Shown here: piece after piece, positions 24,869-32,228 of the stretch
Position numbering within the stretch: the stretch's first letter is position 1
Layout of the letters: each line of letters opens with the position of its first letter
Source: JABFSA01 sp963827515
GTDB taxonomy: Bacteria; Acidobacteriota; Vicinamibacteria; Vicinamibacterales; UBA2999
Assembly: GCA_963827515.1 (NCBI GenBank)
Contig: CAWHBF010000032.1
Location: 62,001-126,000, forward strand
DNA: 64,000 nt
Reading direction: 5' to 3'
Notes under the pieces: model-generated
The model's input: the letters and a program-made list of their open reading frames with translations, nothing else
Told to the model about the DNA's origin: nothing
The model's database searches: none
Made by a program: the position numbers and the translations under genes

Positions 24869-26040
24869 CCGACCATCATCCCCGTGACGTACATCACCGC
24901 AAACCCAGCCAGCAGCCCAGCCAGCACGGGCGCTGTCGCCAGCATTCGTCCCACGGAACCTTCATGCGTCATATGTCGGACGATCTGTCCCACCACCTGA
25001 GCAATCGCGCCAACGCCGACCGCCAGGAACAAGACGGACCACACCGGCGAGTACACGAAGCCACCCACCCATGCGCCGGCGATCGTCGGCACCCCGCCAA
25101 TCAACCCCAGTTTGGCGAGGTCCATGAGCGACGGCCGCTCGCGATCTCTCCCCAAAGGCGCGACGATGGCAATCCCCTCGGTCGTGTTGTGCAGCGTGAA
25201 GCCAATGATGAGCAGGGTGCCGAGCGCCGCTTCGCCTAGAGCAAAGGCGGACCCTATAGCGAGCCCTTCACCGAAGTTATGCAGGCCGATGCCGACCGCG
25301 ATCATGACCGCAAGGACCCAGCCACGCCGTCCTTCTCCGTGGCCTCGACCCCGTGAGCGAAGCCAGTTGCCCACGCCTTCGAGAAGCAGGTATGCCGCAG
25401 CCGCCGCCAGCACGAACAGCACGACGCCCTGAAACGAGCCCGGCAAGAGCGAAGCCGCCTCGAGCCCTTCGTCAGCGCCGTCAACAAGCAGAAACGCCAG
25501 CAGCCCGACGGTCAGGGCGAGCAGAAAATCCATTGCCTGCGAGGAGAGGCGGGCAAGGAAGGGAAACCACAACAAGCCGATTGCGACGGGAATCACGCCG
25601 ACATACAGGCCAATGAGCGTGAAGATCCCTAGAAAGCGCGCACTCGGCGTGGGCGTTTCCACGGCGACGGCAATCTCGTGCTCGAAGGCTGTTCCCGTCG
25701 ATGTCAACACCCTGACCAAGTGCGTTTCCCCATGGACCCAGGGATACGGGATCCGAAGCGTCGTGCGCCCCAGATGTCCCAGCGCCACGCCGGCGTCAGC
25801 CGTGAACGTCCAGAAGGCATCATCTATCTGCACCTGGGCGATGGTGGTCTCGTCAGGCCCGTCGTTGAGCATCTGGGCAACGATGAATCCCGGCTCCAGC
25901 GTGACGCGCTGAAAGTTGAGGCGTTCGACGGGCGGGTAGCCATCTCCTCGCAAGCTGTCGGCCGGTCCCCACATCGTGATGACCCCGAGGAGCACACCGA
26001 GAAGAACGAGCGGTAACAAGGGCAGCAGAAAGCGGCGCAT
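24865..26040 (-). CDS. ZIP-family metal transporter with an N-terminal periplasmic domain
   Basis: The start at ATG 26040 overlaps the oxidase stop (TGATG); a longer frame adds 13 unlikely residues. The protein has 391 residues: an N-terminal TM (3-23), a roughly 110-residue soluble beta-rich domain (25-134), then about eight TM segments. The two ZIP metal motifs are HNFGEG (254-259) and HNTTEG (284-289). A His-rich loop (GRGHGEGRRG, 231-240) lies just before the first motif. The extra soluble domain is not part of normal ZIP transporters. Substrate could be Zn, Fe or Mn; the nearby DtxR/MntR-type regulator favours Mn or Fe. Confidence 0.88.
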   Translation of the reverse strand: MRRFLLPLLPLVLLGVLLGVITMWGPADSLRGDGYPPVERLNFQRVTLEPGFIVAQMLNDGPDETTIAQVQIDDAFWTFTADAGVALGHLGRTTLRIPYPWVHGETHLVRVLTSTGTAFEHEIAVAVETPTPSARFLGIFTLIGLYVGVIPVAIGLLWFPFLARLSSQAMDFLLALTVGLLAFLLVDGADEGLEAASLLPGSFQGVVLFVLAAAAAYLLLEGVGNWLRSRGRGHGEGRRGWVLAVMIAVGIGLHNFGEGLAIGSAFALGEAALGTLLIIGFTLHNTTEGIAIVAPLGRDRERPSLMDLAKLGLIGGVPTIAGAWVGGFVYSPVWSVLFLAVGVGAIAQVVGQIVRHMTHEGSVGRMLATAPVLAGLLAGFAVMYVTGMMVG

Positions 26041-27095
26041 CACGTGCGTGGAGCCTCCGCCCGGAATAACCCCATCCATCCCAGCTCGGCGAATTCGCTC
26101 TGATGCGCGTGGAACATGAAGTCGCCCGGATATCGGAACGTCGTCTCCAGGATCGCCCGCTCACCCTGGCACAACATGATCGTGTCTGTTTTCTCGGTGG
26201 GGGTCAGTGATGTGCCCGTGCGATAGACGTCGAAGAACACCGCATGGAGGTGCAAGCTGTTGATCGGATCGAATTCGGTGACATTCACGAGGTAGATGCG
26301 CACGAGTTGACCCACGGTCACCCGAATCGGCTCGTGCATGTATGCATTGGCCACGGTATTGACCGCATACACCTCGTTCTCCGAATCGAACGTCGTATCG
26401 AAGGCGTTCATGACCATCACCAGTTCCTCGGCGGCTGGTCGACTGCCGGTGGACGGCCGAGGGTCGATGATGAACGTGCCGTACAAGCCCTTGTGAATGT
26501 GCCGCTTCAACGGCACCGTGTGGCAGTGATAGAGGTGCAGGCCAAACGGGTCCGCGTCGAACTCGTACACAAAGGTCTCACCAGGCTGAACTTCTTGGCC
26601 GGCCAGCGCCCCGTCCATTTCCGACGGATGCCAACCGTGGAAGTGCATCGAGTGGGGGTGGGCGCCGAGATTACGGAACGTGATGCGAAGACGATCGCCC
26701 TCGGTAGCTCGAATCGTCGGTCCCGGGACCTGACCGTTGAAGGTCCATGCAGGAAAGAAAATCCCGGGAGCGATCTCGATCTCCCGATCGGTTGAGAAGA
26801 TCTCGTACTCGCGCAGCAGCGTGCCGTCTGGACGTGGAGTCTCGCGATAGAACCTCGCCCGCTCGATGGGCGGCAGATCGTTGAAGTTCCACGAGCGCAG
26901 GAAGGTGGAGGCGTTGAACCCGTCGGGGCTTGTGCGTCCCACCGTGCCCATCGCGTGGGCCCCGTGAGCCGGATGGATCGCGGGATCGGCCCCCGCCAGC
27001 CCCTGTCCGGTCAATTGCCGCGCGGCGCCGATACCGCCGGCCAATGAGGCCAAGCCGGTGGCCCGAAGCCACGACCTCCTGCTGAATTTCAACAT
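26040..27095 (-). CDS. Tat-exported two-domain copper oxidase (multicopper oxidase/nitrite-reductase-like)
   Basis: A 351-residue protein starting with a twin-arginine signal (FSRRSWLRATGLASLAGG). Cupredoxin domain 1 has HSMHFHGWH (148-156) and HLYHCHTVPLKRH (187-199), giving type 1 and interdomain copper ligands. Domain 2 has HLHAVFF (about 290) and MFHAHQSEF (about 333), without the type 1 cysteine. This is a two-domain arrangement with T1 copper in domain 1. It may oxidise a metal ion (Mn2+ or Fe2+) or a phenolic; nitrite reductase activity cannot be excluded. First gene of the oxidase-ZIP-cupredoxin operon, divergent from dtxR. Confidence 0.87.
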   Translation of the reverse strand: MLKFSRRSWLRATGLASLAGGIGAARQLTGQGLAGADPAIHPAHGAHAMGTVGRTSPDGFNASTFLRSWNFNDLPPIERARFYRETPRPDGTLLREYEIFSTDREIEIAPGIFFPAWTFNGQVPGPTIRATEGDRLRITFRNLGAHPHSMHFHGWHPSEMDGALAGQEVQPGETFVYEFDADPFGLHLYHCHTVPLKRHIHKGLYGTFIIDPRPSTGSRPAAEELVMVMNAFDTTFDSENEVYAVNTVANAYMHEPIRVTVGQLVRIYLVNVTEFDPINSLHLHAVFFDVYRTGTSLTPTEKTDTIMLCQGERAILETTFRYPGDFMFHAHQSEFAELGWMGLFRAEAPRT

Positions 27096-27176
27096 TTTGA
27101 CTACTCAAAAATACTTCTTGTTAGAACGAAAAGTCAAGTAACTAGTCATCAAAACTCAGTTACACTAGCAACCGAA
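27096..27176. promoter_or_regulatory. Divergent control region between the copper-oxidase operon and the dtxR gene
   Basis: The 81-base gap is AT-rich in a GC-rich genome and must hold both promoters. It begins with an inverted repeat next to the oxidase start (TTTTGA at 27095-27100 and TCAAAA at 27105-27110). Near dtxR there are two related AGTAACTAGT / AGTTACACTAG motifs, the second containing a TACACT that could be a -10. One or both could be metal-regulator sites; no consensus DtxR box is obvious. Confidence 0.4.
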
Positions 27177-27854
27177 ATGCTTCCGTCCAGCACGGTTGAG
27201 AACTATCTAAAGGCGATCTACCTCGGGGTCGGCGCACTGACCCCTCCGGACCGACTGCTCCCCATGGGCCAACTCGCCGGTGCGCTGGGAGTGGCGCCAG
27301 GGACGGCTACGACGATGGTCAAGACCCTGGCGGAGTCGGGTCTCGTCGAATACGAGCCCTACGCGGGGGTGGCCCTTACCGGAGCGGGAGAGAAGCTTGC
27401 CGCGCTCGTGGTTCGGCGGCACCGGGTGGTCGAACTGTTCCTCGTACGTGTCATGGGCTACCGGTGGGACGAGGTTCACGACGAAGCGGAACAACTCGAA
27501 CACGCCGTGTCCGAGCGGCTCATCGACAGGATGGACGAAATGCTCGGGCGACCGGAGGTGGATCCTCATGGCGACCCGATTCCAGACCCCGCGGGAGTGG
27601 TCAAGCCGCAACCAGCCCAGACGCTGCTCACCTGCCCGCTCCACAAGCAGGTCACGATCACGCGTGTCATCGATCAGGACCGAAGCTTCCTGCGTTTCAT
27701 CGAGAACCATCACTTGAAACCCGGCGAGGCCATCGAGGTCGAAGAGCGTGACGCGGTGTCTGACAGCGTGCGCGTCAGGGCCAAGAACGACGAGCGCATC
27801 ACCATCGGCACACGCGCGGCCTCCAAGGTGCTCGTGCAGGTCGCCTCGACGGTG
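27177..27854 (+). CDS. DtxR/MntR-family metal-dependent regulator
   Basis: Residues 1-75 form the winged helix (TVENYLKAIYLG, GQLAGALGVAPGTATTMVKTL, AESGLVEYEPYAGVALT). Residues 76-145 are the metal-binding dimerisation domain (VVRRHRVVELFLVRVMGYRW, HDEAEQLEHAVSERLIDRMD). Residues 165-225 are an SH3-like FeoA domain ending IGTRAASKVLVQVA. It represses or activates metal-uptake genes with bound Mn2+ or Fe2+. In the sequence as given the frame does not stop but runs straight into the next gene's signal peptide. A TGA overlapping that gene's ATG (TGATG, 27853-27857) exists one frame away, suggesting a one-base error or a recent loss of the stop. Confidence 0.9.
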
Positions 27855-28629
27855 ATGCTGGTTCTGTCGATGGCGGCGTCCGCAGCGGCGCAGGTCCAAC
27901 CGTTTCAGATTCTCGACAACTCGTTTCTCGTCGAAGAAGCGTTCAATCAGGAACCTGGCATCTTCCAGAACGTCCTCACAGCGCGCCGCGACGAAGACGA
28001 CGAATGGCAGATGACGTTCACGCAGGAATGGCCGCTGTTCACGCAGACACACCAGCTCTCGTTCACGGCTGCTGTGCAAGGAGTCAGCGGCGCACAGTGG
28101 ATTCGGGGACCTGTACATCAACTACCGGTGGCAAGCACTGGCGGAGACCGAAACAGTGCCGGCGTTCTCGCCACGACTGTCGCTCATCCTTGGAACCGGG
28201 AACGCGTCGAAAGGCCTCGGTGCCGGCGGAAACGGATGGCAGGTGAATCTTCCTGTCAGCAAGCAGTTCGGCGACGCGTATCTTCACTGGAATGCAGGTT
28301 TCACGCACAACCCGAACGCCGAATCCGACAATGGCGAGTACAACCTGTTTACACCGCACGTCGCGATGAGTGGCATCTGGCGGCTGCGACCGATGTTCAA
28401 CCTGATGCTCGAATCGGTCGTCGAGTTCGAGCAGTTCGTCGAATCGGCCGAGACGCGGCGCGAGGCGGTGTTCACGCTGTCTCCGGGATTCAGGACCGGT
28501 TGGGGGACGGCTGTCCCACAAACCATCGTGGGCGTGGCGATTCCGATACGGATGACTGAAGGTCGATCGAGCGCTGGAGTGTTCGGCTACTTCTCGTACG
28601 AGCTGGCGTTCACTCGCCAGCAGCCGTGA
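27855..28629 (+). CDS. Outer-membrane beta-barrel protein, one frameshift
   Basis: From ATG 27855 (or GTG 27852) the product starts with a signal peptide (MLVLSMAASAAAQ). It then reads NSFLVEEAFNQEPGIFQNVL, EWQMTFTQEWPLFTQTHQLS, slips by one base near 28095, and continues SGFGDLYINYRWQALAETE, SPRLSLILGTGN, WQVNLPVSKQFGDAYLHWNA to SYELAFTRQQP. Alternating aromatic/polar strands mark an outer-membrane barrel, similar to the phenol-degradation MetA-like transporters. About 257 residues. Placement directly after dtxR suggests a role in metal handling, but the substrate is unknown. The end overlaps the converging HAD gene by 20 bases. Confidence 0.7.
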
Positions 28630-29287
28630 AACGCTCGACGATGGCTGCGAGTTCGACGGGGTCTGTCGCAATCCATTCCTGTCCGTTCAACTGATCCAGC
28701 GGGAACGTTTCGTACCCGAAGCCGTACACGGCGAGACAGCATCTGGCGGCCGCATTCCTGGCGGTCTGGTGATCGATACTCGAGTCGCCCACGAGCATCG
28801 TGTTGTCCGCGGTCGCTCCGGCGCGGGCCATCAACGACAGCAGGGCGGCCGGATCCGGCTTGCGCGGGAAAGGACCATCCCCGCCGACGACCTCATCGAA
28901 CAAACCCCGCAACCCGAGCCCGACCAGGATGCGCTCGCTGGGGCCAGCCGGCTTGTTCGTCAACACGGCCACTCGCGCATGACGGCGTGCGACTTGAACG
29001 GCTTCGACGACGCCTTCATACGCGCATGTATGATTCAGCAGCCGTCCGTCGTAAATTTCCAGGAATCGGGCGAGCGCCCGCGGCTGATCGTCCACTCCCG
29101 CCGCGGCCAGGGCGCGGCCGACGAGCACCGCCGCCCCTTCCCCGACCATTCGACCAATGGCGTCCTCGGGCAGCTCGGGACCACCGAGCTCCACGATCAG
29201 CTGATTCGCGGACTGGGCGAGGTCGCGCCGGGAATCCACCAGCGTCCCGTCGAGATCGAACGCGATCAGCCGACGTACGTCGCCCAT
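28610..29287 (-). CDS. HAD-family phosphatase (phosphoglycolate phosphatase-like)
   Basis: The 225-residue product has all HAD motifs: FDLDGTLVDSRRDL (nucleophile Asp), VLTNKP (Ser/Thr motif), RKPDPAALLSLMARAG (Lys) and VGDSSIDHQTARNAA (acidic pair). The cap and lengths match Gph. It hydrolyses 2-phosphoglycolate or a similar small phosphate ester. ATG 29287 was chosen over 29305 because FDLDGTLVDS then sits near the N terminus as usual. It overlaps the end of queD by about 20 bases. Confidence 0.85.
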   Translation of the reverse strand: MGDVRRLIAFDLDGTLVDSRRDLAQSANQLIVELGGPELPEDAIGRMVGEGAAVLVGRALAAAGVDDQPRALARFLEIYDGRLLNHTCAYEGVVEAVQVARRHARVAVLTNKPAGPSERILVGLGLRGLFDEVVGGDGPFPRKPDPAALLSLMARAGATADNTMLVGDSSIDHQTARNAAARCCLAVYGFGYETFPLDQLNGQEWIATDPVELAAIVERFTAAGE

Positions 29288-29667
29288 GACGAGGGAGTCT
29301 CCCACACCGTGACCTTGAAAACGGGGAGACCGTGCTCTCGGCAGACATCGAACACCAGGCGGGCAATGCGCTCCGCCGTAGGATTGCTGTCGAGCAGATA
29401 CACCGGTTCCCCCATCTCCTGAAGAGCCTTCGCCAGGGGATCGTCGTGCCTCAGGATCATCCGGTGGTCGAGTTCCCGATCGACCCAGTCCTTGACGAGA
29501 CCCTTGATGTCGCCGAAATCGACGACCATGTTGCGCCGATCCAGCGCCTCAGAACGGACCTCGATCTCGGCGATCGCGTTGTGGCCGTGAGGGTGTTTGC
29601 ACAGACCGTCGTAGTCGAGCAGGCGATGGCCGTAACAAAATTCGATCTGCTTGGTAACCGAGTACAT
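29266..29667 (-). CDS. queD: 6-carboxytetrahydropterin synthase QueD
   Basis: The start at ATG 29667 gives MYSVTKQIEFCYGHRLLDYD. The 133-residue protein has the QueD metal histidines (CYGHRLL, HPHGHNA) and the catalytic set: Cys in LCKHPHGHN, NMVVDFGDIKGLVKDWVDRE, ELDHRMIL, PTAERIARLVFD and the final glutamate in VWETPSSWATYVG. It makes 6-carboxytetrahydropterin for preQ0/queuosine synthesis. A longer open frame to 30075 is only the shadow of queC on the other strand. It is divergent from queC, with 21 bases between starts. Confidence 0.92.
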   Translation of the reverse strand: MYSVTKQIEFCYGHRLLDYDGLCKHPHGHNAIAEIEVRSEALDRRNMVVDFGDIKGLVKDWVDRELDHRMILRHDDPLAKALQEMGEPVYLLDSNPTAERIARLVFDVCREHGLPVFKVTVWETPSSWATYVG

Positions 29668-29688
29668 AGTCAGTAATCTTAGGACGGT

Positions 29689-30402
29689 TTGCCTCCACCG
29701 GCAGCAGCACAGAACGGAACCACGAAGGACACGCAGGCTGCCACCGCCGTGCTTCTGTCGGCCGGCCTCGACAGCGCGGTCCTGGCGGCGGCCGAGGCAC
29801 GCCGGGGTGCGATCCATCCGATCTACATCAGCACCGGCCTGGCGTGGGAGTCCGATGAACGAGCCGTCCTGAATCGCCTCCTCGCCTCCTCGCCCTACGC
29901 GGGGAATGTTGAACGGCTCGTGCACCTGTCGTTCACGGTCGAAGATTTGTACCCCGACACACACTGGGCGCGGCGAGGGGACGCGCCGGGCTTCGATACA
30001 CCCGACGAAGACGTGTACCTGGCGGGACGCAATATCGTGCTCCTCAGCAAAGCGGCGATCTACTGCTCGCAGCACGACATCGGTCGCATCGCGCTCGGAC
30101 CATTGGCCGGCAATCCATTTCCGGACGCGACACCGCAGTTCTTCTCGACCATGGGGACAGCGCTTTCAATAGGCCTCGGGCACACGCTTACGATCGATAC
30201 GCCTTTCGCTCATATGCGCAAGAGCGAAGTCATCACACTTGGCTCAGAGCTGGACGTACCGTTCGCGCTCACCCTCTCGTGCATGAGCCCTCAGCAGGGG
30301 CTCCACTGCGGGCGATGCAGCAAATGCCGAGAGCGACGTGACGCGTTCGCCGAGGCGGGCGTGGTGGATCCAGCGCGCTACGCCGCGATTCCGATACGGT
30401 GA
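29689..30402 (+). CDS. queC: 7-cyano-7-deazaguanine synthase QueC
   Basis: The PP-loop is AVLLSAGLDSAVLAAAEARR (SAGLDS where SGGxDS is usual). Later come AGRNIVLLSKAAIYC, LGPLAGNPFPDATPQFFSTM, GHTLTIDTPFAHMRKSEVI and a zinc site with CGRCSKCRERRDAF. About 237 residues from a TTG start; a GTG at 29746 is an alternative just before the PP-loop, so the start is uncertain. QueC makes preQ0 from 7-carboxy-7-deazaguanine. With the divergent queD it forms a small queuosine/preQ0 locus; queE is not in the window. Confidence 0.88.
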   Translation: MPPPAAAQNGTTKDTQAATAVLLSAGLDSAVLAAAEARRGAIHPIYISTGLAWESDERAVLNRLLASSPYAGNVERLVHLSFTVEDLYPDTHWARRGDAPGFDTPDEDVYLAGRNIVLLSKAAIYCSQHDIGRIALGPLAGNPFPDATPQFFSTMGTALSIGLGHTLTIDTPFAHMRKSEVITLGSELDVPFALTLSCMSPQQGLHCGRCSKCRERRDAFAEAGVVDPARYAAIPIR

Positions 30403-30407
30403 TGTGC

Positions 30408-30478
30408 GAGGTCCGAGACTGCGACGGTGCGACGGGGGGTCGATGGTGCGAGCGCATCATCGCACCGTCGCACCATCT
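30408..30478. repeat. GGTGCGA inverted repeats between queC and nagA
   Basis: The gap between convergent queC and nagA holds repeated GGTGCGA units. GCGACGGTGCGACGG on one side faces CACCGTCGCACCATC on the other, forming a long stem. The same unit occurs at 10260-10295 and 61588-61605. It may act as a two-way terminator; the nagA stop lies inside it. Confidence 0.6.
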
Positions 30479-31797
30479 CTCGAGTAGACCTCACGTCCAC
30501 CAACGAAGGTGCGGACGACACGGAAGCTGCGATCCAGAACCACGAGGTCCGCGTGGGCACCCTCGGCAAGCACACCGAACTCACTCAAACCGAGCACGCG
30601 CGCCGGGGTCGTCGAACACACCGTCGCGGCTTCCAATACTGTGAATCCAAACACGGTCACGATCGTCTTGAATGCACGATCCATCGTCAGCGTGCTGCCC
30701 GCCAGGGTCCCTTCGTCCAGCACCGCCGCATGGTCGGTCACATGAATTCGCCGACCGCCGAGATACGCGTGTGCCCCGACGTTCAAGCCAGAGCCCGACG
30801 TGCCATCGGTGATCGCCATGATCCGCCCGACGCCCTTCGATCGGATCGCCATCCGACTCATGGCCGGGTGCACGTGATAGCCGTCGCAGATGAGCTCCGC
30901 GGCAACCTCGTCTCGCGCCAGGACGGCGCCGGCCACGCCGGGGCTGCGGTGCGTCATCTGCGCCATACCGTTGAAGAGATGCGTCGCCTGCCGAGCCCCA
31001 AGCTCGATCGCAGCCAGAGCTTCGTCGATACTCGCACCGGAGTGTCCCAGGGACACTCGGTGACCCGCTGACACCAACGTTCGAATCAATTCGAGGGCTC
31101 CGGGGAGTTCGGGCGCAAGCGTCACGATGCCGATATCGGAGCGCGCGGCGGCAATCACGTCGAGGATGTCGCTCGCGGAAAAGTCGCCCGATTCCTCCAG
31201 CCGGGTCCGCTGCGCGGCACCCGGCCTACGTATGTCCTGTGGGGAACCCGGCCTGCGCACCTCGTCCGCAGAACCCGGCCTACGTACCTCATCTGCGGAA
31301 CCCGATGTCCGTTCGTAGGGCGGGTTCCGCGAAGCGGACCCGCCGCTCGGGAGCCGCAAGCATTCGGCCGGCTGGGCTCCGCGGTGGTCGGGATTGATGA
31401 AGTTGCTCTCGAGGTGTGCCGGCAGGACGCGCGCACCATTCGACACGTGCCCGACACGTGCTCTCGCAACTTGCGCAAGCACGCTCCTCAGCGCCTGAGG
31501 TGCGCACGCAACCGTCGTCGGACAGAACGCCGTCACTCCATATCGCGGAAGTCTCGCGGCGATGTCTGCCACCGGATCGCCCGGATCCAGCGTGTCGTAT
31601 CCCTCGACGCCATGTACGTGCACATCGACGAATCCAGGTACGACGTAGCAGTTGTCGATCGCGACAATGCTGGCGCCGGCGGGATCGACGCGGGCCTTGG
31701 GCTCGACCGCCACAATCCTGGCGCCGTCGATAAGGAGTGAAGCGCGAGCGCGTATTCCGTCCGGCAGAACGAGGTCGCCGCCGGAAAGGACGATCAC
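30457..31797 (-). CDS. nagA: N-acetylglucosamine-6-phosphate deacetylase NagA with a repeat-encoded insertion
   Basis: The 446-residue amidohydrolase has VVPGFVDVHVHGVEGYDT, HLESNFINPDHRGA (the family usually has HLEGPF), SLGHSGASIDEA, ATHLFNGMAQM and the catalytic Asp in IMAITDGTSGSG. It deacetylates GlcNAc-6-phosphate. Residues about 146-203 are foreign: they contain near-exact nine-residue repeats (GSADEVRRP, GSADEVRRP, GSPQDIRRP) encoded by a 27-base tandem repeat at 31190-31350. The family is about 380-400 residues, so the insertion accounts for the extra length. The GTG start overlaps the stop of the DUF5615 gene (GTGA). Confidence 0.88.
   Translation of the reverse strand: MIVLSGGDLVLPDGIRARASLLIDGARIVAVEPKARVDPAGASIVAIDNCYVVPGFVDVHVHGVEGYDTLDPGDPVADIAARLPRYGVTAFCPTTVACAPQALRSVLAQVARARVGHVSNGARVLPAHLESNFINPDHRGAQPAECLRLPSGGSASRNPPYERTSGSADEVRRPGSADEVRRPGSPQDIRRPGAAQRTRLEESGDFSASDILDVIAAARSDIGIVTLAPELPGALELIRTLVSAGHRVSLGHSGASIDEALAAIELGARQATHLFNGMAQMTHRSPGVAGAVLARDEVAAELICDGYHVHPAMSRMAIRSKGVGRIMAITDGTSGSGLNVGAHAYLGGRRIHVTDHAAVLDEGTLAGSTLTMDRAFKTIVTVFGFTVLEAATVCSTTPARVLGLSEFGVLAEGAHADLVVLDRSFRVVRTFVGGREVYSRDGATVR
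31190..31350. repeat. 27-base tandem/palindromic repeat cluster inside nagA
   Basis: About three and a half units with a 27-base period carry CGCAGAACCCGGCCTACG and variants. At the 31310-31345 end a hairpin of the common family is attached (GCGGGTTCCGC, loop GAA, GCGGACCCGC). Because 27 is a multiple of three, the units stay in frame and code for GSADEVRRP-like peptides. Confidence 0.82.
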
Positions 31798-32228
31798 GGC
31801 CGAATTGTCTCGCCCTGCCAGTCCACGTGAACGTGGAGCTTGCGCTTGTGGAGGAGGGGGAGTCGTTCGGGTTGTTCGGCGCGAAAGATCTCAGCGTCGA
31901 GACGCTTCAATAGCGCCCTGTATCCTTGTTCGCCTGGCGCAGTCAGCACGATCACCCCACCGCTCTCCTCCTCGGGGAAGAAGCGATCATCGAGATAGTC
32001 GCGATCCAGAGTGATCAAGGTTCGGCGTAGTTCGCGGGCAAGCCGGAAGTGCTCGCCGTCTCGCTCCCGGCGAAGATCGTCGTGCTCGATCACGAACAGC
32101 ACGTCCCAGTGAAGGTCGGTGCGCATGAAGGCGACGAGACCGGCAGGAATATTGGCATCCACATACACGCGGGGCTGACCGGCAATGCGCCCGGCGTGGG
32201 CGCCCAATTCCGAGGAGAGCGTACCCAC
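31794..32228 (-). CDS. DUF5615-family PIN-like protein
   Basis: From GTG 32228, which shares one base with the stop of the upstream gene, the product has 144 residues. It matches the DUF5615 PIN-like family: RVYVDANIPAGLVAFMR, WDVLFVIEHDDLRRERDGEHF, ARELRRTLITLDRDYLDDRF, GGVIVLTAPGEQGYRALLKR. The acidic residues (YVDANI, LDRDYLDD) correspond to a possible nuclease site. Family members often sit with a DUF433 antitoxin, but none is present here. Its end overlaps the nagA start. Cellular role is unknown. Confidence 0.75.
   Translation of the reverse strand: MGTLSSELGAHAGRIAGQPRVYVDANIPAGLVAFMRTDLHWDVLFVIEHDDLRRERDGEHFRLARELRRTLITLDRDYLDDRFFPEEESGGVIVLTAPGEQGYRALLKRLDAEIFRAEQPERLPLLHKRKLHVHVDWQGETIRP

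Noticed and set aside
29668..30075. N-terminal extension of queD to 269 residues
   Set aside because: The extra part is antisense to queC; the canonical QueD start is at 29667.
31190..31350. Possible CRISPR array (27-base repeats)
   Set aside because: The units are directly adjacent without unique spacers, lie inside nagA and stay in frame; no cas genes are nearby.
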